Translations under genes and position numbers: made by a program
Shown here: one piece after another, positions 1 to 11,559 of the stretch
Numbering within the stretch: position 1 is the first letter of the stretch
Layout of the letters: the number at the start of each line of letters is the position of its first letter
The notes under the pieces: model-generated
The model's database searches: none
Told to the model about the DNA's origin: nothing
Seen by the model: the letters and a program-made list of their open reading frames with translations, nothing else
Source of the DNA: Crocodylus rhombifer
Lineage: Eukaryota; Chordata; Crocodylia; Crocodylidae
Length of the DNA stretch: 64,000 nt
Assembly (NCBI GenBank): GCA_038503035.1
Contig: JAVSML010024358.1
Location: forward strand, 124,001-188,000
Reading direction: 5' to 3'

Positions 1-2650
1 GTAAGTGATAAGGAAGAAAGGCTTAAGCATTCACAGCAGGCGGCACTACTTATTTTAGCTCAAAATGCTGTTAGGAAAAAAGTCTAATTGTTACCTAGTG
101 TCAGGAAAGGGTCAGTGAGAATATTATATAAGATTTGAGCCTGGGATTTTCCAAGGAACATAAAGGAGTTGGCACGTTAATCACTTTTAAATTCAATAAA
201 CTTTGGGCATCTTGTTCCTCTTGGCTTCTTCGAAAATGTCCCATAAACTTTGAACCTCATATCAAGCATCTTTTCCATGATAAACATCAGTTGTGAATTT
301 ATCTTGCCATCCCTTCTACAACTGAAGGATCGAGTTAATCTATGGCTGATGCTGATGGAAACATCTCTGAATCAAATAAGTATATGTTGTGTAGACTCAT
401 TGCTATCTATGCAATACATGTTTCACACTGATGTCTGTTTGTTGTCATATTGGCAGATAGAGGCATAACTTTAAATGTTGGCACCTAGACTGGAATGGGC
501 GAGAAGAGGAGCATTTTCCTCCTAGTGCAGGCTTTGTGGCAGGTCCCCCAACAAGGTCCCCCAACACAAGCTAAAGTGGCAATGCAGAATACTTGGGGCT
601 ACCATTCTGCCCTCATCCGTGCTCTGAACTGGTGCTTCTGGGTGATGTGCCACCCTGACCTACTCAACCCCCACTGCATGTTACACTATAGGAAATAACT
701 CCATAAAATATATATTATCATTACAAAGGAAACATGCTAACATCTGTAACGTTCTAATTTTAGCAAAATCCACGTTCAAACCTGCAGGATCCATATGTGT
801 GCTGCATTCCTTTTAAAACTCCATTGAGTGCCTATCTCTCCAGGTATATATGAATTAAGTACCTATTAAAATGTCTGACAGCCTTGTTAACCAAAGTCCC
901 CTCTCTAACTAAAAAATAAAAAATTCTCAGCACAAGCAGCAATAGTGCAAGTTTTCCCTCACTGCCATGTCACTGTACCTCAATTCTGATTGACAGAGAC
1001 CATCTCGAAAGTGAGAGTTTATTTCAGTTTCCACGACCCATTTAGCCCTTGGCCTGTCAGTGAGACAGCCAACAAGTGTGCCAATTAGCATGATATATTT
1101 GTATTAATTTCAGCATTAAATGCAAAAATAACTGGTTTGGACATTCTGGAAGTAATTTGACACTGGCATATAATAAAACTGAACACTGAATTAATATAAA
1201 TAGATCTTAATGATGCATATGAAAATTTGAGTGCTTATGATAGAAATCTGACTGATCATCAGTAGTGGATGCTACAGCATGCATGTACTTTATTGCCCAT
1301 TCTTCTATAAATTCAAAACAGCTCCTTTTATCATAAACCTACACTGTTAATATATTCTCCTTTAACTCCTATTATAGGGGCTTGTCCTTTTGGAGCGAAG
1401 CTAAATTCAATATCCAATGCCAAATGAAAATTCCTAGTGACCCTGATATTTCCTGTGTGGTGACAAATAGCACATGGACAACCATGATTTCCTGTGTGGT
1501 TAAGGATTTATTACATGGCTGCATAACTGTCTACCACTTTTTTTGAACAACACTTAGGTTTTTGAGAGAACTAAACTTACACTTTAACTGATTCAGTTTT
1601 AAGCTAACTGATTTAGTTTTAAATAAAAACAGCTTTTGCCAGGAGAAGATGATTTCCATAACTTTAGCCAGAAGTGTAAATATGCATGAGTAAAGGAATT
1701 AGTCTTGCAAAATACCTTTTTCAGTCTTAAAACGACATTTTAAAATCAGTATGTTTGCATATATCTAGTGCTTTCTCCTGGTCCCATCTGATCACACTAG
1801 TTTGATATTGACCTTCAATTTTTAAACAGGATTATTTTCCTTGGACCAAATTCTGTTCCCACTGAAGACCATTACAATATCAGTGATTTTAATGGAAGCA
1901 GGATTTCACGTATTGACCATACTAGATTTAACCTGTCCATTTTTAGCACCTTTTTTTCTAAGCTGTGAACCCCTGAGGTACTAAGTCAAGGTAAGGAAGC
2001 TCTACATAGTTATTTTTGTGCTTTATAAAATCTTTAACATTTTTGTTGAATAAATCATTTTTAGCTTTACCTAATTTCAGAGCATAAAGGGCATGTCAAA
2101 CTTTACTAAACCAAAGCCCCAGGAAGCAGTCTATAACCATGATGGATTTTTATAATGATACAACCCTTAATGAATTATTGTAGTTCTTTAACAAGGTTTT
2201 AATAAGAAATTTCCTTTGCCAGCATGGTTATTAGTTCTCTCATCTGAATAGCCCTGGGCCTGTCTGCCATAGAATTGTACAACATAATATTTCTTTCTGT
2301 GTCAATCATACAGCACTGCAAAACTCCAAGCCATGAATAAAACAAACTTACCTTTCTTTGCTTTTTTATTTTAAAGGTCAGTTTTTTGAATATGTAAGTT
2401 GAAAATAAAGATGTGCTGACTTCTAGACAATTGTTACTCATGTATAATGGAAAAATGCCCATCGGAGTGTTCAGGTCACCGTTTACAAGTTTTTCTGTAC
2501 ATTAAAATAGCTTGAAGGAAGTACGTATAACATACATTATTTTGCATTAGCTGACTTGTGCATGTGTGTGTGCTGGTACACACGTTTTACAAGCAGAACT
2601 TTTCATTTTCTTCAAGTTAACTTAAAGCATCTAAATGTTTGCCTGAACAC
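1..2650. other. Intergenic or intronic DNA, nothing recognised
   Basis: AT-rich sequence with no repeat ends, long reading frame or RNA gene that I recognise. The short open frames have no recognisable motif and are no longer than expected by chance. Regulatory or conserved non-coding elements cannot be excluded without a species alignment. Confidence 0.5.
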
Positions 2651-2788
2651 CTGGGATCCCAGTTTTCTCTGATTTAAAAAAATCTCCAATTTTCAGATTT
2701 AAAAAGGTAACCCCAAATCCACCTTTTTCTGGGATCAAAATGAAACGCCACTAGATATTAGTGCTGTTTCATTCTGATCACAGAACAC
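2651..2788 (+). mobile_element. Hairpin hAT-like MITE, copy 1, truncated at the right
   Basis: The left arm matches the family end CAGGGATCCTGGTTTTCTCTG with a few changes. The usual order follows: a T/A run, an AATTTTCAG block, a CCAAATCCAC block and an AAAATGAAAC block, then a short loop. The right arm starts (TTTCATTCTGATCACAG) and breaks off near 2788. Seven other whole or partial copies lie at about 21474, 24811, 37208, 37392, 42661, 59348 and 61225. Confidence 0.7.
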
Positions 2789-2935
2789 TCTGATAAGAGT
2801 TCTTCCATTTTACATGACTAAATGTGTACATACATGCATGTACATATATGAATTTTGTAATTAATTAAACATGTAAATAGAACATTAAGGTTGAAAAGCC
2901 AAGCATTCAGAGATTAGGAAATGTGTTTTGCTATC

Positions 2936-3943
2936 TGTCATGGAAAACTTTGTATGTATGCTGACAGTACAGGAATTGAACTAGCTGATATGAGCATGCG
3001 CCATAGAAACAGGCCCAGTATGTACCCCCTGGGTGACCTCAGGAGCTGTCAATCAGCCCTGACCTACTTTTCAGCCCTGCAGGCTCAGTTGCTACACAGA
3101 CATTATTGCAGAGCATGCCCAATGTACAATTGGAATGAGGTAATTCCTCTAGAAATTTGTCTCAGCCAAGCAGCCTGATTGGCTATAGGGCTGCTATAAA
3201 TAAGTCTGAGGGCCCCTCCCTGGGGGGGAAGATCCATTCAACTGAGGACAGAGGCTGGTTCTCAGGGACTGTCCCTCAGTTAGGCTCTGCAGCCTACTCC
3301 TCCATTGCAATCCTTCTGATTCGTTCTGCGTTTATCCTATTGATCTCTTGGCTCTCGATCTAACTGGCACTGGCTGTGACTACGACTTTGATACTTATTA
3401 ACAGACTGTCAAACTGAACCTACCTTGATTCCACGGCTCCTGACTCCGGTTTTCATCCTCGACTATCCATCCATCCCACTGTATCTGGCATTCAACTCCG
3501 GCACCACTCTTCATCGATCTCGACCTTGATCACCCCTTTTGGACTGGCGTCACATCTCATTTCATCATTCATCACGTTACAGATTTGTTCGTTTGTTCAT
3601 TTCCCTTTTAATGAGCTGTTGACCAGCCCTGAGACTTAACCAACAGGCAGCTGCCCCTATCCCGGGCTTCAGCACCAGGGGTAGAACGCAAGGGCCTGTT
3701 GGGGAACCTTGTGGGCCAACAGACCCCTCTGTTGTTCTGTGTTATACTGTAACTGAAGACGCTACCTGCACCTACGCCATCAAAGCGTAAGTCAAATAAA
3801 CTACCTTGTTTGGAACCATACGATTGTGTGCCACTCAGACTCCACCGCCGCTAATCCCACCTGTTCGTGTTCCAATCCACCACCACCTGGCCACCCCACC
3901 GTGACCAATACTGTGAGCTTGGCTTGCTAGCTCCGGTTTGACA
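2936..3943 (+). mobile_element. Solo LTR of an endogenous retrovirus-like element, copy 1
   Basis: A 1008-bp solo LTR beginning TGTCATGG and ending TTTGACA. It is flanked by a perfect 5-bp duplication, CTATC, at 2931-2935 and 3944-3948. A TATA box (TATAAATA, 3195-3202) and a polyadenylation signal (AATAAA, 3795-3800) fall in the order expected for U3-R-U5. It is homologous throughout to the LTRs at 8494-9445 and 53507-54398; the shared U5 block begins near GTTGACCAGCCCTG. No gag, pol or env sequence is next to it, so recombination between two LTRs probably removed the internal region. The family name is not known to me. Confidence 0.9.
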
Positions 3944-4110
3944 CTATCCAAATTGAAGCCCATTTTATGATCACATTATGATACAAAATTTTGTGTTCAT
4001 GTAGTATTTTTCCAGATAGAATCTTCAGATAATGTATTATGCATGAGGCAGTTGGGACTCCTAACTATGTAACTAGTCCCTGTTATACTAAGCTTTACTA
4101 CAAAGAGAAT

Positions 4111-4282
4111 GTGTCTACATGAGGTGCTTAACTACACAGTAGACTAATTTACTGAGCTGTAAAGCATCACTGTCTACATGTGCAGGCAGTTACTATGCAG
4201 TAAATTAATCTATGCAGTTAGTTTACTACCTGCACTTACTGGGTGCACAATAGGTTGTACACAGTAGTGCATGTGTAGACAC
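4111..4282. mobile_element. MITE with GTGTCTACATG inverted ends
   Basis: The left end GTGTCTACATG mirrors the right end CATGTGTAGACAC. Subterminal CACAGTAG and GCAGTTA blocks are shared with elements at 12644, 31633 and 61636, which have 3-bp target duplications. No clean duplication is seen for this copy. It borders the GC-rich transposon-derived block on its right and could be that block's left end. Confidence 0.5.
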
Positions 4283-4696
4283 TGAGAGGGAGCAAATTTG
4301 TTCCCAGTCAGCCACATCACCGGGGGCCAGCCTCCTGCTTGGCCCAGAGCCACAGGGTTGGGAATTTCTCCAGCCCCGTGTCTGGGATGGCTCTTTGCCT
4401 GCCCCAGCCTGGGCTTTCAACCCATGGCCTTACCCCAGGGTCAGTGCCACCTGTTGCTTGCCCTGGGCATTGTGTCTCACAGCTGTGGCTCTGTGCTGGC
4501 TGCAGCAGGCCTGCAGAACCTGGCAGTGGTGCCCAGGGACAGCCCGATCACCTGGCTGCCTCCCACACACAATGTCCCTGTGCTGCAGGCATGTTCCAAG
4601 GCCAAGTGGCACACAGAGCATCTGACTGAGCCACTGTGACTCACTGAAGGACCTATGGTGGCATCCTCACTGATGCCACAGACAGTGTCCTGGGGC

Positions 4697-5560
4697 CCAA
4701 GCTGGTAACTGCTGACCTGATCATGTTGTGCATTTATGCCAACATGCAGAGCCACTTTGCCTGGAGTGGGTTCTCCAATACCCACATACATGAGGCCCTG
4801 ACAGGCCACATCCAGAAGCATAGGCACCAGCAGCCTGTGTGGCAGTGCCGCATAAAGGTCAAGGCCCTCCTGGCACAGTGAACCCATGTAATGTAGCACA
4901 ACTGGGCACAGCTGGTCCGGGCATGCCTGCAGGACTATGCCCTTTATGTAGCTGCTGGAAAACATCTTGGGTCCCTGGGACTCTGGATGCAGCCGCAAGG
5001 TATACTGAAGCACAGGTAGCCTGCTGGAGCCTCTGATGGGCCTGGCAGTGATGACCAGTTTGCAGGGGAGGGCCCTTCAGGGCATCAAGCATAGTTCCCA
5101 GTGTGAACCCCACTCCTGGCCTTGTCTAGCAGCTCTGGGACTTAGACCAATGACTGCCATGCCAACTCTGAGTGTGCAGCCCAGTGAGGAAGATAGGCCA
5201 GGGATGGCACCAGCCATGACCAGCTCCAGCTCATCCCTGGAAGGGGCCACTGGCTGGGCAGTCGAGGACTATGCCACTGTACCCTGGTGCACCACTGGTA
5301 GCTGCACCTTGTTGCTGCTTTCAGGGACAGACTTGGGCCATTGGGACCACCTGCCATGCCCATCCAGTAATGCTCACACAGAAAAGAGAGCTGAGAGGGG
5401 TGGGAGAACGGCAGTGCTACAGCCACCCATGCCTATGCCACCTCTTCTGCCTGACCCCAGGCTGCAAATCTATCCTTCCTTCCCTGCCTCCCCCACCTTG
5501 CCTGGCCGAGCTCCCTCCTGCTCCCCAGTGATCCCTCCAACAAGATATAGGGAGGCAGGA
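4697..5560 (+). pseudogene. Decayed Myb/SANT-like DNA-binding protein of a Harbinger-type transposon
   Basis: Frame +, about 4697-4876, gives a helix-rich stretch that fits a Myb/SANT-like domain. It has LIMLCIYANMQSHF, then SNTHIHEALTGHIQKH and QCRIKVKALLAQ, the usual order of helix 1, helix 2 and the QCR-x-K-x-KAL recognition helix. A stop follows at once. Homology appears to go on in shifted frames (RACLQDYALYVAAGKHLG) into a Ser-rich and acidic tail near 5220-5280. Proteins of this kind accompany the DDE nuclease in PIF/Harbinger elements, and related domestic genes exist. Several frameshifts and stops show it is dead. The family is inferred from pattern only. A reverse-oriented AATAAA lies near 5573, suggesting that a minus-strand unit ended here. 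Confidence 0.5.
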
Positions 5561-6043
5561 AGCAGTGCAGAACTTTATTGAGCAGGTAGTTCCCTCCCAG
5601 CTAGGCAGATAGGGGGCTGTTATATTCAGAGAAATTCATCAATGGTAGTGGTGATTTCCTCCTCAGCTGCAAAGGTCAGGCACTTGTAGTGTAGGCACAG
5701 ATACCTCTCCAGGTGGCAATGCACTCTGCAGGGAAGTGTGGGCTTGCTTGGGGCACTCTCAAGGCTCAGGGCCCCATGCCAAGTTCTCAGCTGCACTGAG
5801 AGCACCATGGTAGTCAGCAACAGTGGGGCATAGTGGGTCAGGAACCCCTTGGTGCACTCAAACAACTTGTCATGGTGCAACCAGTGGAATCTCAGTGGAG
5901 GCATGCCTGGGGTACAGGGCATTCATAGTGGGGGCCCTGCCGCAGGCTGCTTCTCTGGAGAGGCCCACTGGGGGAAGGGTGGGGGCATCCCCAACTCCAC
6001 AACCCAGCTGGGCAGGAGCCCCTAACCCCACAACCGTGGCATA
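5561..6043. other. GC-rich block, probably internal transposon sequence
   Basis: Composition matches the neighbouring Myb-like remnant and differs from the AT-rich surroundings. A 98-codon open frame on the minus strand (5922 to 5626) ends just before the reverse polyadenylation motif near 5573. I do not recognise its protein. It could be the tail of a convergent transposase gene or chance. Confidence 0.3.
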
Positions 6044-6230
6044 GTGTGGCTATCATATAGAACATTCCAGTTTTTTGCTATATTGTCCTCTGTCCTCTAT
6101 TGATACAAAACCCGATGCCTTTATGTCCTTTAATTTTCTCTTCAAGCAAAAAATAGAGGACATAAAGGCATCCAGTTTCATATCAATAGAGGACAGAAGA
6201 CAACCAGACTGTCCTTTATGATGGCCACCC
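6044..6230. mobile_element. Palindromic MITE with TA target duplication
   Basis: A 187-bp element. The left end GTGTGGCTATCAT mirrors the right end ATGATGGCCACCC, and TA dinucleotides flank both sides (6042-6043, 6231-6232). Most of the element folds: arms at 6090-6137 and 6148-6196 are close to 90% complementary around a 10-base loop. TA duplication plus long inverted ends suggests a Tc1/mariner-type non-autonomous element. It sits inside the GC-rich transposon-derived block, so it inserted later. Confidence 0.65.
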
Positions 6231-6799
6231 TACCCTGGCACCATGGGAGGAAACTGCTAGGCCTACAGGAGGACAAGTTGAGGAGTTGAATTGGAGCAGC
6301 CATGGTAGCTGCTGCCAGAAACCAAACCTGGTTTGGCCTGGATAGGGGATCAGGAAGACATGCTGCCTGCAGCAAGTGCCAAGTGGGCTGACTGCCCTCA
6401 TGGAGGAAGCAGGGATGGCGGGCTTTGCCGGTGGCCACCTGTGGCAGGGCCCACCCAGCCAAATTACCATGGTCCCTGGGCACCTGTGCATGCACAACCC
6501 CTGATCTGAGACCAGGCAGTGTACAGCCTCTTGGTATAGTGCATGTTATCTCTGAAATTTGAAAACACTCACAAAGTCCCTCCCTGTCCTTACTCTGCAC
6601 ATCCAGCAGTTGCATGCAAGGGAGGGGCACCAGCTGCCACTGAAGATATGGCATCAGGGAAGGGTGCCCCAGATTGCCAGCACTCTCTACCTGCACTGCC
6701 TCCACCAGCGGCAGGCACTGCATCCTTCTGATGTACAAGCTGGTCATCATGGTGGAGGAGTGGCTGGTGGAGGAGTGGGTCTGGCATACCTAAGACATC

Positions 6800-7210
6800 A
6801 CACATGAGTGGGAAAAGGACCAAGGACATTCAGGGACAGGCTCAAGGCCCTCTAAGGGAGGAACATTGCAACCTTGAGAGGATGCTGGAGGCACAAGAGC
6901 AGCAGGCCTCCATGATGGCTTAGGCAGTGGAGGTCACATAGGAGGACAGCTGGGTGCTGGACACCATCTTGGCTCTGGAAGTCATCTTCGTGCCAGCAGT
7001 CCCCAGGCCTAGACCCACCTGCCCCCACACCTGCCCCCTGGAAGCCACCTACCCGGTGGACTTGTCCACCTACAGCCCCCCCCCAGTGGACTTGGGCCAA
7101 GATGCAGTGCCTTTGCAGTAGCCAGGGTCCTCTTCCCCTACACCTGCACTGGGTCCCCCAGCAGCCAGCCACTTTTCTGGGCTCCCCCTGCTAGTCACCC
7201 AGGTGTCATC
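6800..7210 (+). pseudogene. Possible C-terminal part of the same Myb-like transposon protein
   Basis: Frame + near 6850-6965 reads REEHCNLERMLEAQEQQASMMA and, after a stop, EDSWVLDTILALEVI. This is a coiled-coil-like tail often found at the end of Myb/SANT-like transposon proteins. A Pro-rich segment follows (PRPRPTCPHTCP, then SPPPVDLG). Stops interrupt it. Another reverse-oriented AATAAA lies near 7491. The link to the segment at 4697-5560 rests on position, composition and general protein architecture. Confidence 0.3.
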
Positions 7211-7661
7211 TGCCCCTTCAGGGAGAGCTGCTGGCACTAGGGCTAGCACTGCATGTAGGCCATGCTGACCTTGGCTCATGATGGGGGAGGAGGAGCCAGT
7301 AGAAGCCCCCCTTGCCTCCAGGTGAGCTCCCAGTCCACTGGCCTTGTTGTGGTGTCCACACCCACAGTGGCTGGGGTGTTGGGTGCCTGTACCTTGCATC
7401 TGGTCGATAGCTACCTCCACCTCAATGTCCTTCCCTCCCCCCCAAAAGGGCATGCAGCACAATCCAAACAGTTTGCATCAGGAAGAGGATACTTTATTGG
7501 TGGTGGACAGTGGGTTGGTGGTGGTGTCTGTTCATAGGGGAGGAAGGTGGGGGGTAATCTGTGTTTGAGGAGGAAACTAAAGACTGTTTCTGTCAACTTA
7601 GGGCTGCATAAGCCATGGCAGCAGCAGGTAAGTGGTGTCCTTGATAAGCAGGGGTGGGATA

Positions 7662-8493
7662 GTTGCATCGTTTCAAAGTTGCTATGTGCTGGAAGGGACC
7701 TTACAGATCATTGGGTCCAGTCCCCCTGCACTTGGGCAAGAAAGACTGCTGGGATCAGATGACCCCAGCAAGATGGGTGTCACAATGCTTTTTGGAGATC
7801 ACCAAGGTGGGTGACTGAACCACCTCTGGGAGAAGTGTGTTCCAAACCCTCAGTACTTGATTTGTAAAGAAGTTTTTCCTTGTTTCTAACCTGAAACAAT
7901 CTTTAATCAGCTTGTGCCCATTATTTCTTGTCCCCCCCTGGGGGGCCTAGGTGAACAGATGCTCCCCCAGGCCCTGATGTATGCCCTTGATATATTTATA
8001 TGCTGCCAACAAGTCCCTTCTTCTCCAGGCTGAAGAGTCCCAAGTCTTTCAGCCTCTCATCATATGACCTGGTCTCTAGGCCTCTAATCTTGCATGTGGC
8101 CCTCCTTTGGACTCTCTCAAGCTTCTCCACATCCTTCCTGACGTGGTCTCACCAAGGCCAAGTAGAGCAGGAGGATGATATCCTTAGCCTTGCTCAAGAT
8201 GCCTTGGTAGATATATCAGTGTTTAATTAGCTCTGCCAGCTATGGCATCGTATTTGTGATTCATGTTCATCTTGTTGTCTATCACAGCCAGGTCTTGTTC
8301 AGATGTGGTGCTAGCAAGCGTAGTGCTGCTGAGCCTGTAAGTGTGTTGTGAATTATTTCTCCCCAGATGGAGCACTTTACATGTCTCTGTATTAAACAAC
8401 ATCACGTTGAGGTCCACCCACCTTGCAAGAATGTCCAGGTTGGCCTGTATTGCCAACCTGTCTTTGAGCGTGACTATGCTCCCCTTTAGTTTG
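7662..8493 (-). mobile_element. CR1 LINE, 3' part, minus strand, left piece
   Basis: The segment runs from the CR1 3' end (GCTGGAAGGGACC reads on the plus strand near 7691) through the RT C-terminal region. On the minus strand, 8456-8223 encodes NLDILARWVDLNVMLFNTETCKVLHLGRNN in overlapping pieces, the region after the RT catalytic motif. The element is 5' truncated. Its frame is cut at 8493 by the solo LTR and resumes at 9446. It is far more diverged than the copy at 46452-50620. Confidence 0.9.
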
Positions 8494-9445
8494 TGTCATG
8501 GAAAAATCTTAAATGTATGCTGACAACACAGAGGAGTTGAAACTGACATGCGCATTTGACTCTGTGAATGGAAATTTCCAAGGCTCACCCAGCTCTTGCC
8601 CCCTGGATGACCTGCGGGCCTGTCAATCATTGCTGACCTACTTTCCCCACAGACGCATGCTCAGACTGTGTCAGCTTCTGACTGAGAGCATGCTCAGTCA
8701 GAACCTGACATGAGGTAATCTGGCTAGAAATTTTTCTGCGGAGAGCGTTCTGATTGGCCACTAAATTCAGATAAAAGTTCTGTGAACCCCTCCCTCGGGG
8801 GGAGATTGCGCTAGCTGGAGAAAGAGGCTGGCATTCCAGGGACTGTCTCTCAGTCAGGCTTTGGGGCCTATTGATCTCCTCCCTCGCTCGGCGTTTCATG
8901 TCACTTGTTGCTGGTGTATTGCGGTTTTGATTTCCTGGCTTCCAACCTATTTTGGCATTGACCATCTACCACGATCCGGATCATCCCTGCTGGCTTTGAC
9001 TACTTTTCGGCTTTTTGACCTCGGCTACTACCTTCGACCATCCGTTTGTCCATTGGACTGGCGTCACGATCCCGTTCTTCCCGACGTGTTGCAGTTTTGT
9101 TTTGTTGTCCGTCTCCTACCTATGAGCTGTTGACCAGCCCTGGGACTAGCAGTGAGCAGCCGCACCTATCCCTCAGGGGTAGAAAGCAAGGGCTCACCGT
9201 GAACCCCATGGGCCAACAGACCCCTCTGTTGTTGATTGTTTGCTGGTTCTGTAACTGTAACTGAAGAAAGCAACTTTGTGCCTCCGCTTCAAAGTGTGAC
9301 TAAATAAATCCTTCTTAGTTGAAACCATACGCTTGGGTGCCTCTCAGACTCTGCAGCCGCTAATCCCACCTGTTCGCGTTCTGATCGCCACCCCGGCCCA
9401 CCGTGACCTTGGGGCCCGATTCTTTCGGTTCGGCCTGCCCCGACA
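8494..9445 (+). mobile_element. Solo LTR, copy 2, inserted in a CR1
   Basis: A 952-bp LTR from TGTCATGG to CCCCGACA with a perfect 5-bp duplication, GTTTG, at 8489-8493 and 9446-9450. It has a TATA-like GATAAAAG near 8770 and AATAAA at 9303-9308. It belongs to the same family as the LTRs at 2936 and 53507. The CR1 sequence reads on across the insert, with GTTTG duplicated. The LTR is therefore younger than the CR1 fragment. Confidence 0.93.
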
Positions 9446-9480
9446 GTTTGGTGTTGTCAGCGAACTTTTATCTCCTTCTT
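9446..9480 (-). mobile_element. CR1 LINE, right piece after the LTR insertion
   Basis: A short continuation of the CR1 (GTTTGGTGTTGTCAGCGAAC). It aligns with GTTTGGTGTCATCGGCGAAC in the near-complete CR1 around 47320. Homology then stops, giving the 5' truncation point of this copy. Confidence 0.8.
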
Positions 9481-10014
9481 AAGCTGGTTTTAAACTAATG
9501 CATATTTTTCATTTGACCACCGCATCCCACATTTATCCAATAAGTAGTTTAATTGTGCTGATTATTTACTGATATAAAAATTTGGCGCATCAGTAGACTT
9601 ACTATTTCAGTATCTGACTAGATCTTAAGGTGTGTTACAATATCAAGACTATCTTAACATGGGTGAAAACATTTGAGACTATGGTTCATACTTATGCTAG
9701 ATTAAATTCAAGCATTCTTAATATATAAGACAGTGACTAACAATGAGAGATTCAGTCTTTGATATGGATGAATCCCTAGGCTGGTTTGTTTTCTGCAAGC
9801 TGCTTCAACTATCCCTTGAAGTGCAATATGGTTTTATATCATTTATACTTTGTAATCCACTTGTTTTAATGCCTTTGCTTAAAATATGTTTGCAGCACAG
9901 AGGCATAAACAGATAGGTGATAGGCGTGCCAGCTGTAGCTTCTCTTTTCCTCTATCAAATTCCTCTTTCAAAAAAAATCTTTCCTTATGATTTTCTAGTC
10001 TGTTGCCACCCTGG
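9481..10014. other. Unique AT-rich DNA
   Basis: No repeat end, frame or RNA gene recognised. Confidence 0.5.
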
Positions 10015-10290
10015 CTAGGGATGAAAATGACACATGAACAGGTATAAGTGACTGGAAACCCGTTCAAATCTGTAACACAACTTCAGTGCACATAAACCAT
10101 TTTCAAAAAGGCTGAAACTGGTTTAAGATAAACCTGGATGGATATAGTATCAGCATTAGGTTAAATCAGTTTATTGAACTACTGCCACAGATCCCCTTCA
10201 GATTCAAGTGCACCCACAGTCTCCCATGCCTCCCAGGATGCTTTGCACCTTCCTTGCAAACCCCTCCCTTGCAGGATGGGTGGACTAGCT
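10015..10290. repeat. Unclassified interspersed repeat, copy 1
   Basis: It shares a CCTGGATGGATAT-GTATCAG block, a following GGTTAAA block and a CAGATCCC block with sequence at 34500-34600. Two copies in one window suggest a dispersed element, probably a DNA transposon derivative. Its ends are not defined. Confidence 0.4.
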
Positions 10291-10544
10291 TTGGCCTGAG
10301 CTGTCTGCTTCAGCTGAGCAGGAAGACATGCTCTAGTGCCCCTTGGCTTTGGCCATGTGGCTGCTTTTCCAGAATCAAAAGTGAATGTCTGTTCACTTGC
10401 TTATCTGTTCAATCTATGCAGCTTAGACTAACATCTGAAGATTTAATTGATTCAGCCTCGGGGCTTTTTGCCTCTCTGTACTTGGCCCTTAAGTTCTCAA
10501 TTCTAAACTCTTCTGAGCAGAAACCATATCTTTATGGTATGTGA

Positions 10545-11242
10545 AAATTACTAGGCTAATTATTATGTGAAACCTTCTCGAAATACTCTAAAGAATTACT
10601 AATACACTCAGGCAAAGTTAGTGTGAGTTAGCTACCTGAGGTTTTATTTTATTAAACACTTTAGACCATTTTCTGTCTTATTTGGTTAAATTTCTGTAAA
10701 AAGTTTACATAAATAAAGATAAACCTTCATTGTACAATACATTGCAACTCATTAAGGCCTATGTTTCCTTATACATAAATTAACTCTACTGATGTAAAAC
10801 ACAAAAGATTACACTTGTTTGACTCTGAAGTCATTTCACTTACCTACCAAGAAGGATAGGGATACTGAAATCAGTGTGTCAACAGATTTAAAGGAGACTA
10901 ATTCTGATTTTAAAAGTCCATTATTATTGGTCAGAACTGTTAGCAACAAACTTTAAAAGCATGCAAGGCAAGTAGGCAAAAAGACAAGTTTAAAGGCAGA
11001 AAATATTGATTGCATGCTGCAACGTTGTGTTTCAGAATATCATTCACTTCCATCTGTCTGTCTCAGCTGCAAGAGTAAGCCAGTGTCTGTTGCATTGATT
11101 CTTGAACTATTTTTTTTTTTATTACTATGGCTTCTTTTCTCTTTTAAGTTTAAAGAAGTTGTTGCAAAAGAAGTGAAGTCTCAGACTCCTTTGACCCTGG
11201 GTATGAGAATAACTGTATCTCCCATCAAAGAATAATCACATA
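10545..11242. other. Unique AT-rich DNA
   Basis: No feature recognised. A 73-codon open frame at 11014-11235 has no recognisable motif. Confidence 0.45.
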
Positions 11243-11559
11243 GGGGACCTATACATGTGATGGACCACTGCTCTGATATGTGCTAATTAGCATGCATCAG
11301 AGAGGACTTGATTAATAGAGTCTGCTGTGAGTATGCTGGAGTGTGCTAATTAGTGAACTACCGCAGCCTCCACTTCATGTGTATTCAGTATCCCCAGATT
11401 TCAAAATGGCAGTGGGGGCACTTTAACTAAAGCTCATCAAACACGCTTTAGTTAAAGCACCTCCACTGACATTTAGAAGTGTGGGACACTGAATACACAA
11501 GCTGCTCTAATTAAAGTGCCCCCCACCAGATACACCCTGGAACATGTGTGTAGATGCCC
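11243..11559. mobile_element. Harbinger-like MITE (TAATTAGCATGC family), copy 1
   Basis: Ends GGGGACCTATACATGTG and CATGTGTGTAGATGCCC are inverted repeats. Internal marks are GCTAATTAGCATGC, GATTAATAGAGTCTGC and a perfect 13-bp stem, CTTTAACTAAAGC with GCTTTAGTTAAAG, around an 11-base loop. Related copies lie at 22773, 39801 and 58099, and a more distant one at 28623. No clear target duplication is seen in this copy. Confidence 0.65.

Noticed and set aside
4226..7814. Many overlapping open frames of 60-190 codons on both strands
   Set aside because: They follow GC-rich composition, overlap in all frames and lack known motifs apart from the broken Myb-like segment.
2936..9445. A full provirus between the LTRs at 2936 and 8494
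   Set aside because: Each LTR has its own distinct 5-bp duplication, and the DNA between them holds no retroviral gene, so they are independent solo LTRs.
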